Shown: positions 1 to 11,026 of the stretch, piece after piece
Numbering within the stretch: position 1 is the first letter of the stretch
Layout of the letters: the number at the start of each line of letters is the position of its first letter
Assembly: GCA_965240325.2 (NCBI GenBank)
Contig: OZ251240.1
Coordinates: 186,001-250,000, forward strand
Direction of reading: 5' to 3'
From: Rebecca billardiae RCC1528
Taxonomy: Eukaryota; Haptophyta
DNA length: 64,000 bases
Translations under genes and position numbers: made by a program
Notes under the pieces: generated by a model
Seen by the model: only the letters and a program-made list of their open reading frames with translations
Database searches by the model: none
Told to the model about the DNA's origin: nothing

Positions 1-1709
1 GTCCCGTGGCGTCGCGGCCACCGTTGTGGCAAGTACTTAGTGCATGTGCAGCCACAGCAGGCAGAGCGACACTACTACTACTCACTACTGTCAATATTGT
101 TACACTTACTACAGTCCAGCCGTCAGCAGGCCGCGATCTACATTGACACTGCGCCAGAAGGCCGGGGGCGTCCAAAATTGTCCCCGCCGACGGCTCGATG
201 GCTGCCGCACTTGCGTGCCCCGCGTGCCTTGCGCGTGTACGTGCACCGGGTAGGGCGCCCCGACAGCGAGGGCGGGGTGGCGCAGATGGTCTCGTGGGAG
301 GTGTGCCAGTGTGCCGGAGACGCTTCGACACCTTGGTGCCGTGCCCACACCTCCGTCCTTGTGCCCACACCTACGCCCGCGCCCGGCAGGACCTTGTGCC
401 CACACCTCCGCCCGTCCACCATGACAACACTGAACACGTCGTGGGTTCGAGTGCACGGCTTGGGATTGATGCACGAGAGCTACTACGACGGCGGCAGAGA
501 GCCGCATAGGGTGGGACTACCCGCACGCGCACTCACTACGGCTCGATCCGCCCGACATTGGCCTTGCACGCGCAGGCGTGCTCTCAACACGGCTCGGGTC
601 GAGCACGCAGCAGGCAAGCGGCGACAAGGAGAGGTGTCTGGTATGGGCACGCCACCAAGGTGTCGAAGCGTCTCCGGCCACATTCGGGGCTCGGGCGCAC
701 CGCTCCCACAAGACCATCTACGCCACCCCGCCCTCGCTGTCGGGACGCCCTACCGTGCACGTACACGCGCAAGGCACGCAGTCGCGGGGCACGCACGTGC
801 GGCATCCATCGAGCCGTCGGCGGGGACAATTTTGCCTCCCCCCCGGCCTTCTGGCGCAGTGTCAGTTCTACAAGTACAAGGGGCACAAGGCAGTCAAGGG
901 CGGCGCGGTCGTCCGGTCCGAGGGCAAGCGGGCAAGGACACGGGAGGCATAGCCGGGCTCCGGCTATCGCTGTTGGCAAGGATAGTAGAGCGCTTCCGTC
1001 CGTCGTGGAGCGGACAGGAACCACCCGGCCGAGTTAGCCGACGGCGGCACGGAGGTGGCAAGGGCGGTCGAGGTGCCGCCGCGCCTGCCGAACCTCCCGA
1101 GGGACGCATGTCTCTGATTCTTAGTAAACTGTAGATATTCAAGTACTTGTTACCCGGGTTGAACTCTACGGCCATATGTCATAGCCATCTATATATAATA
1201 ATAGTACTCATCATCTACCCCACCCGTCAGATTCAAAGAGAACCCGCCAATAATCAGAGCAGCGACCAGGTCGTAAAATTCCGAGGGCGCAGATATGTAT
1301 ATATATATATGTGATGATGATCTACAATCGCGCGCGAGGCGGTCAAATTTTGCACTCCGCCCAAATCGCCCATGGCTGCGCCGAGCTGCTTTTCGAACTT
1401 TTGGAAGCTGCATGATATCATCAAGTCATCAGCTGACCCGCCTTGATGCCCTGATTATCATACTACTTTTATGGCCGGTACTCCTGGATACTGCGCCCGG
1501 GAAGGGCCACCCCCAAGCGGCGTGACTTCCAAAAGCCGCTCTTCGCTCCCAGTCCGGCGCACGTTTGCGACGACACGCGACTTCCCGACGACGACAGGCG
1601 GCGGGGAGGCGGCGCTAACGTTGCAGTAGTAGGCTGTAGGGCGGACCCCACCGCCGGGGCAGGCACCCTCCGCCACCGCCCCCTGGGACGTGCGCGCGCG
1701 CGCCGAGCC
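1..1709. other. Gene-poor left flank
   Basis: No protein here looks real: the open frames have no recognisable domain and overlap the arms of an inverted repeat (144-867). The last part (1140-1320) is AT-rich with short TA runs. An 18-base word, ATTCTTAGTAAACTGTAG, at 1117-1134 recurs at 23991-24008 and, inverted, at 25530-25547. The kinase gene promoter and 5' UTR must lie in the last few hundred bases. Confidence 0.6.
144..867. repeat. Large imperfect inverted repeat (about 210-230 bp arms)
   Basis: The arm at 144-350 reads as the reverse complement of 641-867 with scattered substitutions and small indels. For example TGACACTGCGCCAGAAGGCC at 144 matches the reverse strand at about 867-848, and CGACACCTTGGTGCCGTGCC near 326 matches the reverse strand near 664-645 apart from one base. 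The spacer is about 290 bp and contains repeats of the word GTGCCCACACCT. The structure fits a decayed fold-back or MITE-like element; no target-site duplication was recognised. Confidence 0.7.
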
Positions 1710-4177
1710 ATGGGCGTGTGGACGCGGCGCACGCCGCCGCGCACCGAGATCGACGAGGAGGAGGCGGTCTCGACGAGCGTCTCGACCACCGCCGACGACG
1801 ACGCCTCGTACGAGGACGTGCTGCTGCAGGGCTTCCTGCCGCCAAAGCAGCGCGAGCCGCGGCTCACGCGCGAGCTGCGCCGGCTGCTCTGGGCGGCGAA
1901 CCCGCCGCTGGAGAAGCTGGTCTTCGTGACCGCCGCCGAGCTGCGCCGACTCGAGCGCACGCTCGTCGACGAGGGCGTCCGCCGCGCCACCATCTCCTCC
2001 ATCCGCTACCTCGCGCCCGCCCTCTTTGGCGGCGGCGCGCGCGGGGCGGGCGTGCGCGCCGGCGCGCACGCGGACGCGGACGCGGCGGGCGGCGCGGAGC
2101 TTGCGGGCGCGTCGGCGGCGTCGAGCTCGCCGCCCCACCCGCCGCCGCCGCCGCCGCCGCCCGCGAGCGCGCCGGCGGAGCACCCCGCCGCCGCGGTGCG
2201 GCCGTGCGCCGCGCACCGCGCCGCGTGCCCGCTGCGCCGCCCGCGCGAGGTCGTGCGGCAGTACGGCGCGCCGTCGGCGTGGCAGCTGGCGGGGCGCGGC
2301 GCGACGAAGGACGTGTACTACGCCATGTGCCGCGAGCCCATCCACCTCGCCGACGGCTCGTACCACGGCGGCCTCGTCGCGATCGCCGTCGCGCGCGCGT
2401 CTGAGAAAGTGGCTCTCGAGCTGAGCAACCTGCAGTGGGTGGCGCGGCACCTGCGCAGCGCACACGCGCGCGGCGGCGCGGCGGGCGGCGCGCACGCGAT
2501 GCTGCCGCTCGACGCGTGGGAGATGGACGCGGCGGGGCACCTCGACGCGGCGGGGAGCCTGCTCCCCGCCGCCGCCGCCGCCGCCGCCGGCCCCGCGCGC
2601 AGCCGCAGCAACTCGAGCGCGCCCGGCCCCGCGCGCTACGTGTACGTCGTCTTCCCGGCGGGGGTGTCGCTGCTGCGGCTGATCCAGAGGGGGGTGACGC
2701 TGGCGTGGCGGCCGGCGCACTTCGAGCGGCTGGCGCTGCAGCTGCTGCTGCCGCTCGCCGCGCTGCGCAGGCACGACGCCGTGCACCGTGACCTCAAGCC
2801 GGAGAACACGCTGCTGCTGCCGCCCAGCTGCCACGCCGGCGGCGCGCGCGGCGGCGGGCTGCGCGCGCTCGGCCTCGCCGGCGGCGCGCTGCGGCTGCTC
2901 GGCGCGGAGGCGCGCGGCGGCGGGGCGGAGGAGCCCGGCGTGCCGAGCGCGCGCGACCTCCACGCCGCCATCGCCGACTGGTCCTCCCTCCGCGCGTACG
3001 ACGGGCGGGAGTACCGCGGCGCCGACGCGTGCGACCGCCCGCTGCTCGGCACGATCGGGTACCAGCACTTCTCCGTGTTCACCTCGGCGTACCTGGGGCC
3101 GCCGTGGCACCCGAAGGCGTGGTGCGCGCGCGCACGGAGCGCGCGCGCGCGTGCCTCCGCGCGCGCGCGCGCGCGACCTCACGCGCCCGCCGCCCCGCGC
3201 GCGCACTGCGCCGCTGCGCCGCGCGCACTGCGCAGGGATCCGTCGAGCGCCGCCACCCGCGACGTGTTTGCAGTGGGCATGACGCTGGTGGTCTCGGCGC
3301 TCGGCACGCACCTCGCCGACATTGGGCCCGCGCCGAGCGCGGCGGCGACGGCGTGCATCGGCGCGTTCGTGCGCGACAACGCGTACGCCGCGGGCCACGC
3401 CGCGCGCGCGCACGTGTCGCGCGAGGTGTGCGCGCAGTGGGTACACCTGCACTCGGCCGACGAGCTGCGAAGCAGCGGCTGCCTGCAGGCGATGCCCGCG
3501 CACGCGCTCGCAGAGCTCACGCAGCTGAGCGACAACTCGCCGGTGCGCGCGCGGGTGCGGAGGCGCGGGGCGGCGCGGGGCGCGGGGCGGGGCGCGCGCG
3601 CGGCGCCCACGCGCCGCGCCCCGCGCCACCCCTCACGCGCGCGCTCGCCGCCGCGCGCCCCGCCCGCGCGCCGCCCCGCGCCTTTCCGCTCGCGCTTCCG
3701 CCTGCGCAGGTGCGCGCGCGGCTGCAGCAGCGGCTGGGGCCGGCGCTGTGCGACGCGGCGCTGCAGATGCTCTCGGGCGGGCTGGGCGCGGAGGAGGCGG
3801 TGGCGCACTACGCGCTGGCGGACGCGCGCGCCGAGCTCGAGGCGGACGCGGCGCTGGCCGACGCAGAGGGCGTGGCCGACGTCGCCGCGATTGCCGCGGC
3901 GCGCGCGCGCGCCCTCGGCCTTCAGCTGAGCGCCGCGCTGCCCGAGGCGGTGGGCGCGGTGCTCGAGCTGGCCGTGCTCGAGCTGCTGGGCGTGTGCCAG
4001 CGGCTGCCGATGGCCGGGCTGGCGGGGCGCGCGCTCGGGCCGCTCGCGCGCCGCACGGGGCTCGACGCGCTCGGCTGCCGCGCGCTCGAGCTGGGCGGCG
4101 TCTCTGTCGCCAAGCTCGTCGAGCGCAGCGCCACCAACGCGCAGGCGCGCGCGCAAGCGCAGCAGCAGCCGGCATGA
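1710..4177 (+). CDS. Atypical protein kinase-like protein (3 exons)
   Basis: Exons 1710-3121, 3236-3542 and 3710-4177 give about 728 residues. A P-loop-like stretch (AGRGATKD, near residue 190) and an intact catalytic loop, HRDLKPEN near 359-366, show the kinase fold. The metal-binding Asp of DFG appears as ADWSSL near 423. The beta-3 lysine is not evident: the VAIK position reads VAIA. Activity may therefore be altered, or the lysine replaced from elsewhere, as in WNK-type kinases. Between lobes and at the N-terminus are long Ala/Gly/Pro-rich inserts. The introns begin GTGCGC and end GCGCAG. The first (114 bp) is a multiple of three and has no stop, so it could be read through. The second (167 bp) changes frame, and splicing joins SDNSP to VRARLQQRL. 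No substrate can be inferred. Confidence 0.75.
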
Positions 4178-4608
4178 GCCACAGGACAGTGTCACTTTGA
4201 CTTGTCGGTCAGTCAGTGAGCGGCAGATGTCCGCCCGCTGACAGCCGGAGCCCGTGGCGACGGGCGACGGCCGCGCCGCGGAGGGGGGGGGGGCGGGTCG
4301 GGGGTGCGCCGCGGCACGTGGCCGCGTGGCACTCGTGGGCTCGAACGACGACGAGAGCCTTAGCAGCCATCGTGCGCATGAGCTCATCACACGCTCTGCA
4401 GACAGCCCGAGTCTGCTGCCGCGTGACAGTGCGACAAGGGTGGTCTGCGACATGAATTTTCGCGCCGTTTCGCGAACTACGAATCATCGATTCATCGATC
4501 GTCAAATTGCGTCGTCGTCGAACCGAACTGGAGAACGAGCCGGGGAGAGCCGCGACCTGGTGGAGCAGCAGTCGTCGTCGCGCGCGAAAATCGCCGGCCT
4601 TTGCGAGG
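4178..4608. other. Intergenic, kinase end to glycosyltransferase-like start
   Basis: About 430 bases between two genes on the same strand. It contains a G-run near 4280 and an AT-richer stretch around 4450-4510 that could be the promoter and 5' UTR of the next gene. No RNA gene or repeat was recognised. Confidence 0.5.
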
Positions 4609-5907
4609 ATGGCGGCCGCCACCCGTTTGCGCGGCGCGCTCCTCGCGAGCGCGCTCGCGGCCGCGGCGCAGCCCGCTCGCGAGGGCGCGGCGCCGCCGGC
4701 CGGGTTCGGCGCGGACGCGCCCCGCGTCGCCGTCTGCCTCGCCGGCGAGGCGCGCTCGCTCGTCGCGCCGGCGGTGCGCGCCAACCTGCGCGGCGCGCTG
4801 CTCGAGCCGCTCGGCGCGGGCGCGGACGTGTTCGCGTTCCTCGGCGCGGGGAAGCTGCCGCGCGCGCGCGTGGAGGCGGCGGCGCGTGAGCTCAGCCCCG
4901 TCGTGCTCTGCGTCGAGGACGCGCGCCCCGCCCGCCCCGCCCTCGGGCCGCCGTGCGCGCCGCCCGGCGCAGCGCGCGCGGCGCCGCCGCCGGCCGACTC
5001 GGATGCGCGCGGCTGCGTCACGTCGGGCTTCGCCATGTACGAGCGGCTGCACCGCTGCTTCGGCGCGGTGCAGGCGCACGAGCGCGCCGTGGGCGTGCTG
5101 TACACGCACGTGCTGCGCGCGCGGCCCGACCTCGCCCTCGAGCGCGCGCTGCCGCCGCTGCCGCCGATGCGGCGCGGCGCGGCGCGCCTCGGCCGCCGCG
5201 CCGCGCCGGCCGGCTGGGCCAACGGCTCGCGCGTGCTGTGGGACCACGCGCCGCGGCCGCGCGCGAGCCGCGCGCCCGTGCCCCTCCGCGCCGTCTCCTT
5301 CCTCGCCGACTGGCTCGCCCTCGTCCCCCGCCCGCTCTGCGCGTCCTACTTCAGCGCGCCCGCTCTCTCATACGCCCGCTGCGTGCCCGCGCGCCCGCCG
5401 CCGGGCGCGGCCGCGGGGCCGAGCGGCTGCGCGGGCGCGTCGCGCTGGCGGTGGAACGAGTGCCGGCTGCTCACGGCGCTGTGGCGCGCCGCGCCGCCCG
5501 GCACGCTCGTCGCCGAGCTGCCCATCGGCCGCGCGCACGTGCACCTCGTCCGGTGCGTGCCCGCGCGCGGCGCGCGCGCTGCGGACGGCGGCGCGGCGGA
5601 GGCGGAGGCGCCGCGCGCGCGCGCGCGGCGCCGCCTGCTGCAGCCGGCCGCCAACGCGAGCGGCGGCGGGTGGGACGCGTGCGCGCGCATCGTTTTGCGC
5701 GCCAAGACGCGGAGGCGCGGGCGGGGCGCGGACGGCGCGCCCGAGCCGCCGCCGCCGCTCGGCGCTCGCGTTGACGATGGCGATGACGGCGGCGGCAGGT
5801 TGGCGGGGGCGTCATCCGCGGCGGCGGCAGGCCGGCGGCCGTGGGTCGAGCTGGACGCGAGAGCGCTCCTCAGCGCGCACCCGACGCCGGCACGGTGGCC
5901 AGACTAG
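4609..5907 (+). CDS. Secreted glycosyltransferase-like protein
   Basis: The 432-residue product starts MAAATRLRGALLASALAAAA, a plausible signal peptide or membrane anchor, which is why this ATG was chosen over the upstream one at 4507. The segment RVAVCLAGEARSL (about residues 39-51), the later THVLRARPDL and FLADWLALVPRPLC (about 231-244) match a pattern common in algal and plant secreted glycosyltransferase-like proteins, where a CLSGE/RSF-type strand is followed by an RPD strand and a D-x-hydrophobic-ALVPR segment. Paired cysteines support an extracytoplasmic or Golgi-lumen fold. The C-terminus (about 370-432) is low complexity. The donor sugar and acceptor cannot be told. An alternative is a non-catalytic member of the same fold. 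Confidence 0.6.
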   Translation: MAAATRLRGALLASALAAAAQPAREGAAPPAGFGADAPRVAVCLAGEARSLVAPAVRANLRGALLEPLGAGADVFAFLGAGKLPRARVEAAARELSPVVLCVEDARPARPALGPPCAPPGAARAAPPPADSDARGCVTSGFAMYERLHRCFGAVQAHERAVGVLYTHVLRARPDLALERALPPLPPMRRGAARLGRRAAPAGWANGSRVLWDHAPRPRASRAPVPLRAVSFLADWLALVPRPLCASYFSAPALSYARCVPARPPPGAAAGPSGCAGASRWRWNECRLLTALWRAAPPGTLVAELPIGRAHVHLVRCVPARGARAADGGAAEAEAPRARARRRLLQPAANASGGGWDACARIVLRAKTRRRGRGADGAPEPPPPLGARVDDGDDGGGRLAGASSAAAAGRRPWVELDARALLSAHPTPARWPD

Positions 5908-6325
5908 CAGAGGCGCGGCGGCCGGACACTCGCGCCATCAATCTCGATCTCTCTCGGGGAGCCGCTCTCACTCAGGGATCGCTGTGTGGCTCGTCTGTCG
6001 TCATCATCACATCGTACTTTCGTAGTAGTAGTAGTGAACGATGATGAGTCATCAGCAGCAGAACGAACGTACTATATAACTACTACAGCGCAGTCGCAGC
6101 TGAGAGAGCGATCTCGACGAGCGATCGCGACGAGAATATAGCTATAGCAGCGCGCACTACTATATGCTGGCGCACTTATACAGATCATCTGCATGCCGCG
6201 ATACTATACGCTACGTACGGTTACTGTCACTGCGCATCAACGGCACGGTGCATATGCCGGTGGCGGCGGACGAGACAGCGCTCAGCCTCATTGATGGCGA
6301 TGCTGCCGCGGCGCATCGGCAGCGG
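5908..6325. other. Convergent intergenic region
   Basis: About 420 bases between the 3' ends of two convergent genes. It holds a (GTA)n run near 6022-6036 and repeats of GCGATC/GACGAG near 6108-6135. No hairpin or RNA gene stands out. Confidence 0.5.
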
Positions 6326-9300
6326 CTACTCCGCGCCCTGAGCGCGCGCGCTGCTGCCGGCCGCACCGCCGGCATCGCCCGCCGGCGCGGCGGCGCGCGG
6401 CGGCGGCGGCGGCGGCGGCGGGCCGCCCGTCCCGCCGTGTCCGCCCTCGGCCGGCCCCTGCCCCTGCCCCTGCCCCTGCCCCTGCCCCTGCTCCTGCACC
6501 GGCTGCTCGTGCGGCGTCGCCAGCGCCTCGGCCATCTCCGCGAGCTCGCGCGCCTGCGCGTGCAGCGCGTGCGCGGCCAGCAGCTCGAGCGCCGCCGGGT
6601 CGCGCCGCTTGAGGCCGGCGAGCGCGGTGGCGGGCACGCGCACGACGCGCCCGTCTGTGAGCATCGTGAGCTCGTGGTGGAAGGGGTGGCCGAGGAGGAG
6701 CTCCGCGCCGCCGAGCACGCACGGCGCGGAGTACACCGTGCCGCGCGCGCGCAGCCCCGCGCCCGCCTCCTCCGCGCCGCCCCCGTCCGCCTCGAACCCC
6801 CACCACAGCATGGCCGCCCCCTCCGCCAGGTAGATGAGCTCGCGCGAGGCGCCGCGCGTGCGCGCGAGCACGAGCGCGCGCGGGGGGAGGCGCTCCGAGA
6901 CGCCGACGGCGGCGAGGGCGCGCTCCGCGCTGTGCAGCGGCGGGAGCAGGGGCCACGCGCCGAGCTCCGCGTCCGCGCACGCGCCCGCGCACGCGCCGCC
7001 CGCGCACTCCGACCCGCCGCGCGCGCCCGCCGCGCCGTGCGCGCCCTCCGCTGCGCGCGGCAGCGCGGCCTCGCGCGCGGCGCGGCCCGCCGCGCCGCCG
7101 CCGCCGTGCCGCGCGAAGCGCGGCAGCTCGCCCAGCCCGCTGCCGCCCGCCGAGCTGACGAGCGGCGGCGGCGGCTCCAGCTCGGCCGTGCGCGCGCCAC
7201 CACCACCCCCGCCACCCCCCGCGCACCCAGCGCAGAGCGAGCGCGCCCGCGCCGCCGCGCCGCCCTCCGCGCACACGGCCGGCGGACTCAGGCCGCCGGC
7301 CGAGGCGCGCGCGCAGCCCGTGGGCGGCGTGGGCGAGGCGTCAGCGCCGCCGAGCGGCGGCGCGCGCGGGGCGGGCGAGGGCGCGAGCGCGTCGGCGGCA
7401 CTGCCGCCGCCGCCGCTGCGTGCGCGTGCGAGTGCGGGCAGCTCGTCAGCGGAGACGTTGCTGAGCGCGTGCAGCGCTGCCGGCAGCGCGGCGCGCACCC
7501 CGTCGTCAGCGCCGCTGCACGCGCCCGCCCGGCCGCACGCGCCCGGCGCCCCGCCGCCCGGCCCGCCACCCAGCCCGTGCCTCGCGAGCGCGGCGCGCGC
7601 TCGGCCGCGCACGTGCTGGCTGCTGCTGCCGCCGAGGCCGGCGCGCCGGCCGGGCGAGCCGTCCGCGCGCGGCCCGGCGCCTTCCCCCGCGCAGCAGCCG
7701 CCCGTGTCTGCGCGCGTGTCTGTGCGCGCCGCGGTGAGCGCCTCCACCGAGAGGTTGGGCAGCGCGTACCGCAGCCCAGCGCACGCGCCGCGCCCGGCAC
7801 AGCCGGCGGCGCGCGCATCGGCGGCGGCATCGGCGCCGCCGCCGGCGGCGCCGCCGGCGGGGGGCGCCGGCGCTGCCCCGGGAGCCGCCACGCCGCCGCC
7901 GCCGGTGCGCTGCACGCGCGGCGCGCTCGGCGGCGGCCGCGCGACCGTCGCGGCGGCGCCGGCGCACGCGTCGCAGCTGAGGGCGCGCTCGGGCGGCGCG
8001 CGCGCCGCCGCCCGCGCGCCCGCGCCGCCCGCGCCGCTCCCGCCACCCGCCCCACCACGCGCGCCCGGCTGCGGCGGCGCGCCCGTCTGGCTCGGCTCCA
8101 GCTGGCGCAGGTCGTCGACCGAGTCGTTGTTAAGGCGGCCGATGCGCGTGATGGCTCCTGGCACTGGCGCGCGCTCGCCGAGCGCGCGCGCCGCGCCGCC
8201 GCCCGGCTCGTCCTCGCGCGCGGCGGCGCGCGCGGCGGCGGCAGCGCGCGGCGCGGGCGCGGGCGCGGCCGCAGGCGCGCCGCTCTGCGCGTCCGCGCGC
8301 GCCAGCTGGGGCGGCGGCGGCGCGTGCTGCGCTGCGCTCGGCTGCGCGCCATCCCTCCGCGGCGGCGCCGCCTCCGCGCACGGCTGCAGCGCCTCTGCGC
8401 ACGGCTGCAGCGCGCCGCCGGGCGCGCTCACCTGGCGCGACGCGGGCGGGCGCGGCGGCGGCGGCGGCGGCTGCGGCTGCGGCTGCGGCGGCGGCGGCGG
8501 CGGCTGCGGCGGCGGTGGCGCGCCCCGCTGCGCGCGCTCCGCGTGGTGCGGCCGCCAGGCATCGAGCTCCGCGGCAGGCAGCCCGTCGCCCCCGCCCCCG
8601 CCGTCACCGCCCCCGCCGTCGGCGCGCGCGCGGCCGAACGCGGGCGTCGACCTGTGCCGCCGCACCGCCGGCCTCCGCCGCGGCGCCTCCAGCACCTCCA
8701 GCCCCGCGGCGCGGCACCGCTCCCGCAGCCGCGAGCGCATCCCCACGCAGCGCAGCGCCCACCCCCTGGCGGCCAGCGTGCGGCGCAGCTGCACGAGCGC
8801 GTGCACGGCAGAGGAGTCGACCGAGCTGACGGCCTCGAAGCTGCGCGCACATGCGCCGGAGGGAGGGACGGCGCAAGGGGAGGGCGCGCGCGCGGGGCGC
8901 AGCGCGCTCAGCGAAACCGCGGCGGCGCGGCTTGGCGCGGCTTGGCGCGGCGCGGCGGTTGCGCTGCTGGCGCGCCGCCGCCGCCGCTGCGGCGCTCACT
9001 TGAGGACGACGCTGCCGCTGCAGCCCGGCCGCACCGCCTCGCGCCCGCGCACCACGCCCAGGATGGCGGAGGCGAGCGGCACCGTCGTCGCGAAGAAGAC
9101 GATGCCGCGCAGCGAGATGGTGACGCGCTCCTCGCCGGAGACGCCGCCGCCGCCCGCGCTCGCGCCGCCGCCGCCGCCGCCAGCCGCCGCCGCGTCCGGC
9201 TGGCCGCGGGCCGAAGCGTGCGCGGGCGGCGGCATGGCGGCGGCGGCGGAGGCGCGGCGGCAGCCGAGCCCGGCGGCAGCCGCGCCGCCCGCGCCCGGCG

Positions 9301-10848
9301 CAAAGTTGACCGAGCGCGCGCCGCCGCCGCCGCCGCCGCGCGCGCCGTTGAGCGCGCGCCCAAACCCGGCGGCGCCGCCAGCGCGCGGCGCCAACGGCTC
9401 CCCCGCCCCTGCGCAGCCGCGGCCGAGCGGCCCGCCGCCGCCGCAGCCGCCGCCGTCGCCGTCGACGCGGATGGTGTCGATGAGGTCCGAGCGGGCGATG
9501 GCGGTCTGCACGGCGACGAACTTGAGGCACGTGAGCAGCAGCCCCGTCACCACGCCCATCACGCACCCCATCGAGAAGTACGCCCCCGCCGTCATCCCCA
9601 GCACGCCCCAGTCGCTGCGCGACAGGCCCTCCCCGTACACGGTGGCGGACAGCAGCAGCCCCGCGCCAAAGTGCGCGTAGATGGCGCCGAGGACGAGGCG
9701 CGGGACGGACGCGGCGAGCTGCGGGCCGACGAGCCAGCACAGCGCGCACAGCCCCGTCACGCACCACCCCGACGCGCGGTCGCCCCCCAGCTCGTGGTGC
9801 AGCTGCGCGCACACCAGCGCGGGGTACGTACAGACTGTGCCCAGGCAGCCCTGCAGCACCGCCGAGAGGCCTGAGGCGCGCAGCTCGCTGTCCGGGTCGG
9901 TGCCGGGCTCGAGCTGCGCGAGCGGCGGGAACTGGACGAGCAGCGTGAGCATGTGCACCATCGCGTACACCGGCGCCACGATCGGCAGCCCGTCCGGCGC
10001 GAGCAGCGCGCCCACGTCCACGCGCCCGCCCAGCAGCCACTGCGCCCAAGCGCCCTCGCCCGCCCAGAAGGGCTGCGCGCGCGGCGGCGCCGGGCCGAGC
10101 CAGCCGAGGGCGCGGAGCTCGTCGGTGCTCCACCCGCCGATGCCCGCGGTGGCGTAGAACGCGACGATCGCCGCGAGCAGCACCACCGGCTTCGCCGCCG
10201 ACGAGCTCAGCGTCAACAAGGCGGCGAGCGCCGCAGTCGGCAGCGCGCGCGGCAGCGCGGCGAGCCCGACCGCCGCGCTCGGCGCGCTCAGCCGGACGAG
10301 GCCGACGGCGGGGGTCTCGAGGACGAAGACGCCGGTGGCGAGCTCGAGCCCCGCGATCGCGTTCACCACGCCGATCGCCGCCATCACGCCGCGCACCACC
10401 GCGAACGGCAGGTACCCCGCCGCCTCGACGGCGAACGTGTTGGCGTGCGCCGACGCGGCGAGCCGGCGGCGCGAGAGCGCCCACTGGAGGGCGCCGGAGA
10501 GGGCGGAGAGCGCGGCGAACGAGGCGAGCGTGGTGGGCAGCGCGGCCTCGGGCGCGCAGCGCGCGCGCAGCCCGCGCGCCAGCGTGAGCATCAGCGGCGC
10601 GAGCGACGCGTTGGGCGCGGCGACGATGAAGCCGATCGTCGAGGTGCGCAGCTGCACGGCCATCCCGACCGTGAGCGCGAGCACGCACTGCGAGTCGAAG
10701 AGCGGCTCGCGGAGGACGCCGGAGGCGAAGGAGAACGTCATGATCACCACGACGAACGCGATCGGCGCCGCCACCGCCACCTTGGACAGCGCGAAGCGCG
10801 CGCCGCGCCACGCGCGCGCGCACCGGCCCGCGTGCGCGTGCGCCGCGC

Positions 10849-10890
<42 letters not shown>

Positions 10891-11026
10891 GCGCGGAGGC
10901 GCTCGGCCGGCCGCCCTCGAGCAGCCGCTCCGTGTACCCCGACTCGTCCGCGCGGCGCGACTTGATCGTGTGCGCCGGCGCGAACAGCGACTCGATCAGC
11001 GTCGGCGCGCGCGGGCCGCCCTGCAT
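6326..11026 (-). CDS. SulP-family transporter with STAS and C-terminal cyclic-nucleotide-binding-like domain (2 exons)
   Basis: Exons run 11026-9000 and 8840-6326 on the minus strand, about 1513 residues. Residues about 85-590 are a polytopic SulP (SLC26-like) core with many hydrophobic helices, including VRGVMAAIGVVNAIAGLELA. A STAS domain follows (about 630-730): ERVTISLRGIVFF, then, across the 159-bp intron (GTGAGC...GCGCAG), VVLNFEAVSSVDSSAVHAL with the D-S-S motif. The splice was chosen because it restores this motif. A 600-residue Pro/Gln/Gly/Ala-rich linker leads to a cNMP-binding-like beta-roll (about 1340-1450; LIYLAEGAAMLWWG...VLGGAELLLGHPF). The same domain order occurs in the yeast YGR125W (Vsb1) type of SulP protein. 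Substrate is unknown; a vacuolar or plasma-membrane location is inference. A (GQ)6 tract from CCCCTG repeats lies near the end. Confidence 0.8.
6455..6490 (+). repeat. CCCCTG hexamer tandem repeat inside coding sequence
   Basis: About six perfect copies of CCCCTG encode alternating Gln and Gly on the minus strand near the C-terminus of the SulP-like protein. Being a multiple of three, copy-number change would keep the frame. Confidence 0.8.

Noticed and set aside
40-1134. 364-residue frame at the left end
   Set aside because: Runs across an inverted repeat, no domain, and equal-quality frames on the other strand.
1458-3629. 723-residue minus-strand frame
   Set aside because: Shadow of the kinase gene, Arg/Ala-rich throughout with no motif.
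6164-9874. 1236-residue open frame on the plus strand
   Set aside because: Arg/Ala-rich shadow opposite the SulP-STAS-cNMP gene; no domain, and the minus strand has clear conserved motifs.
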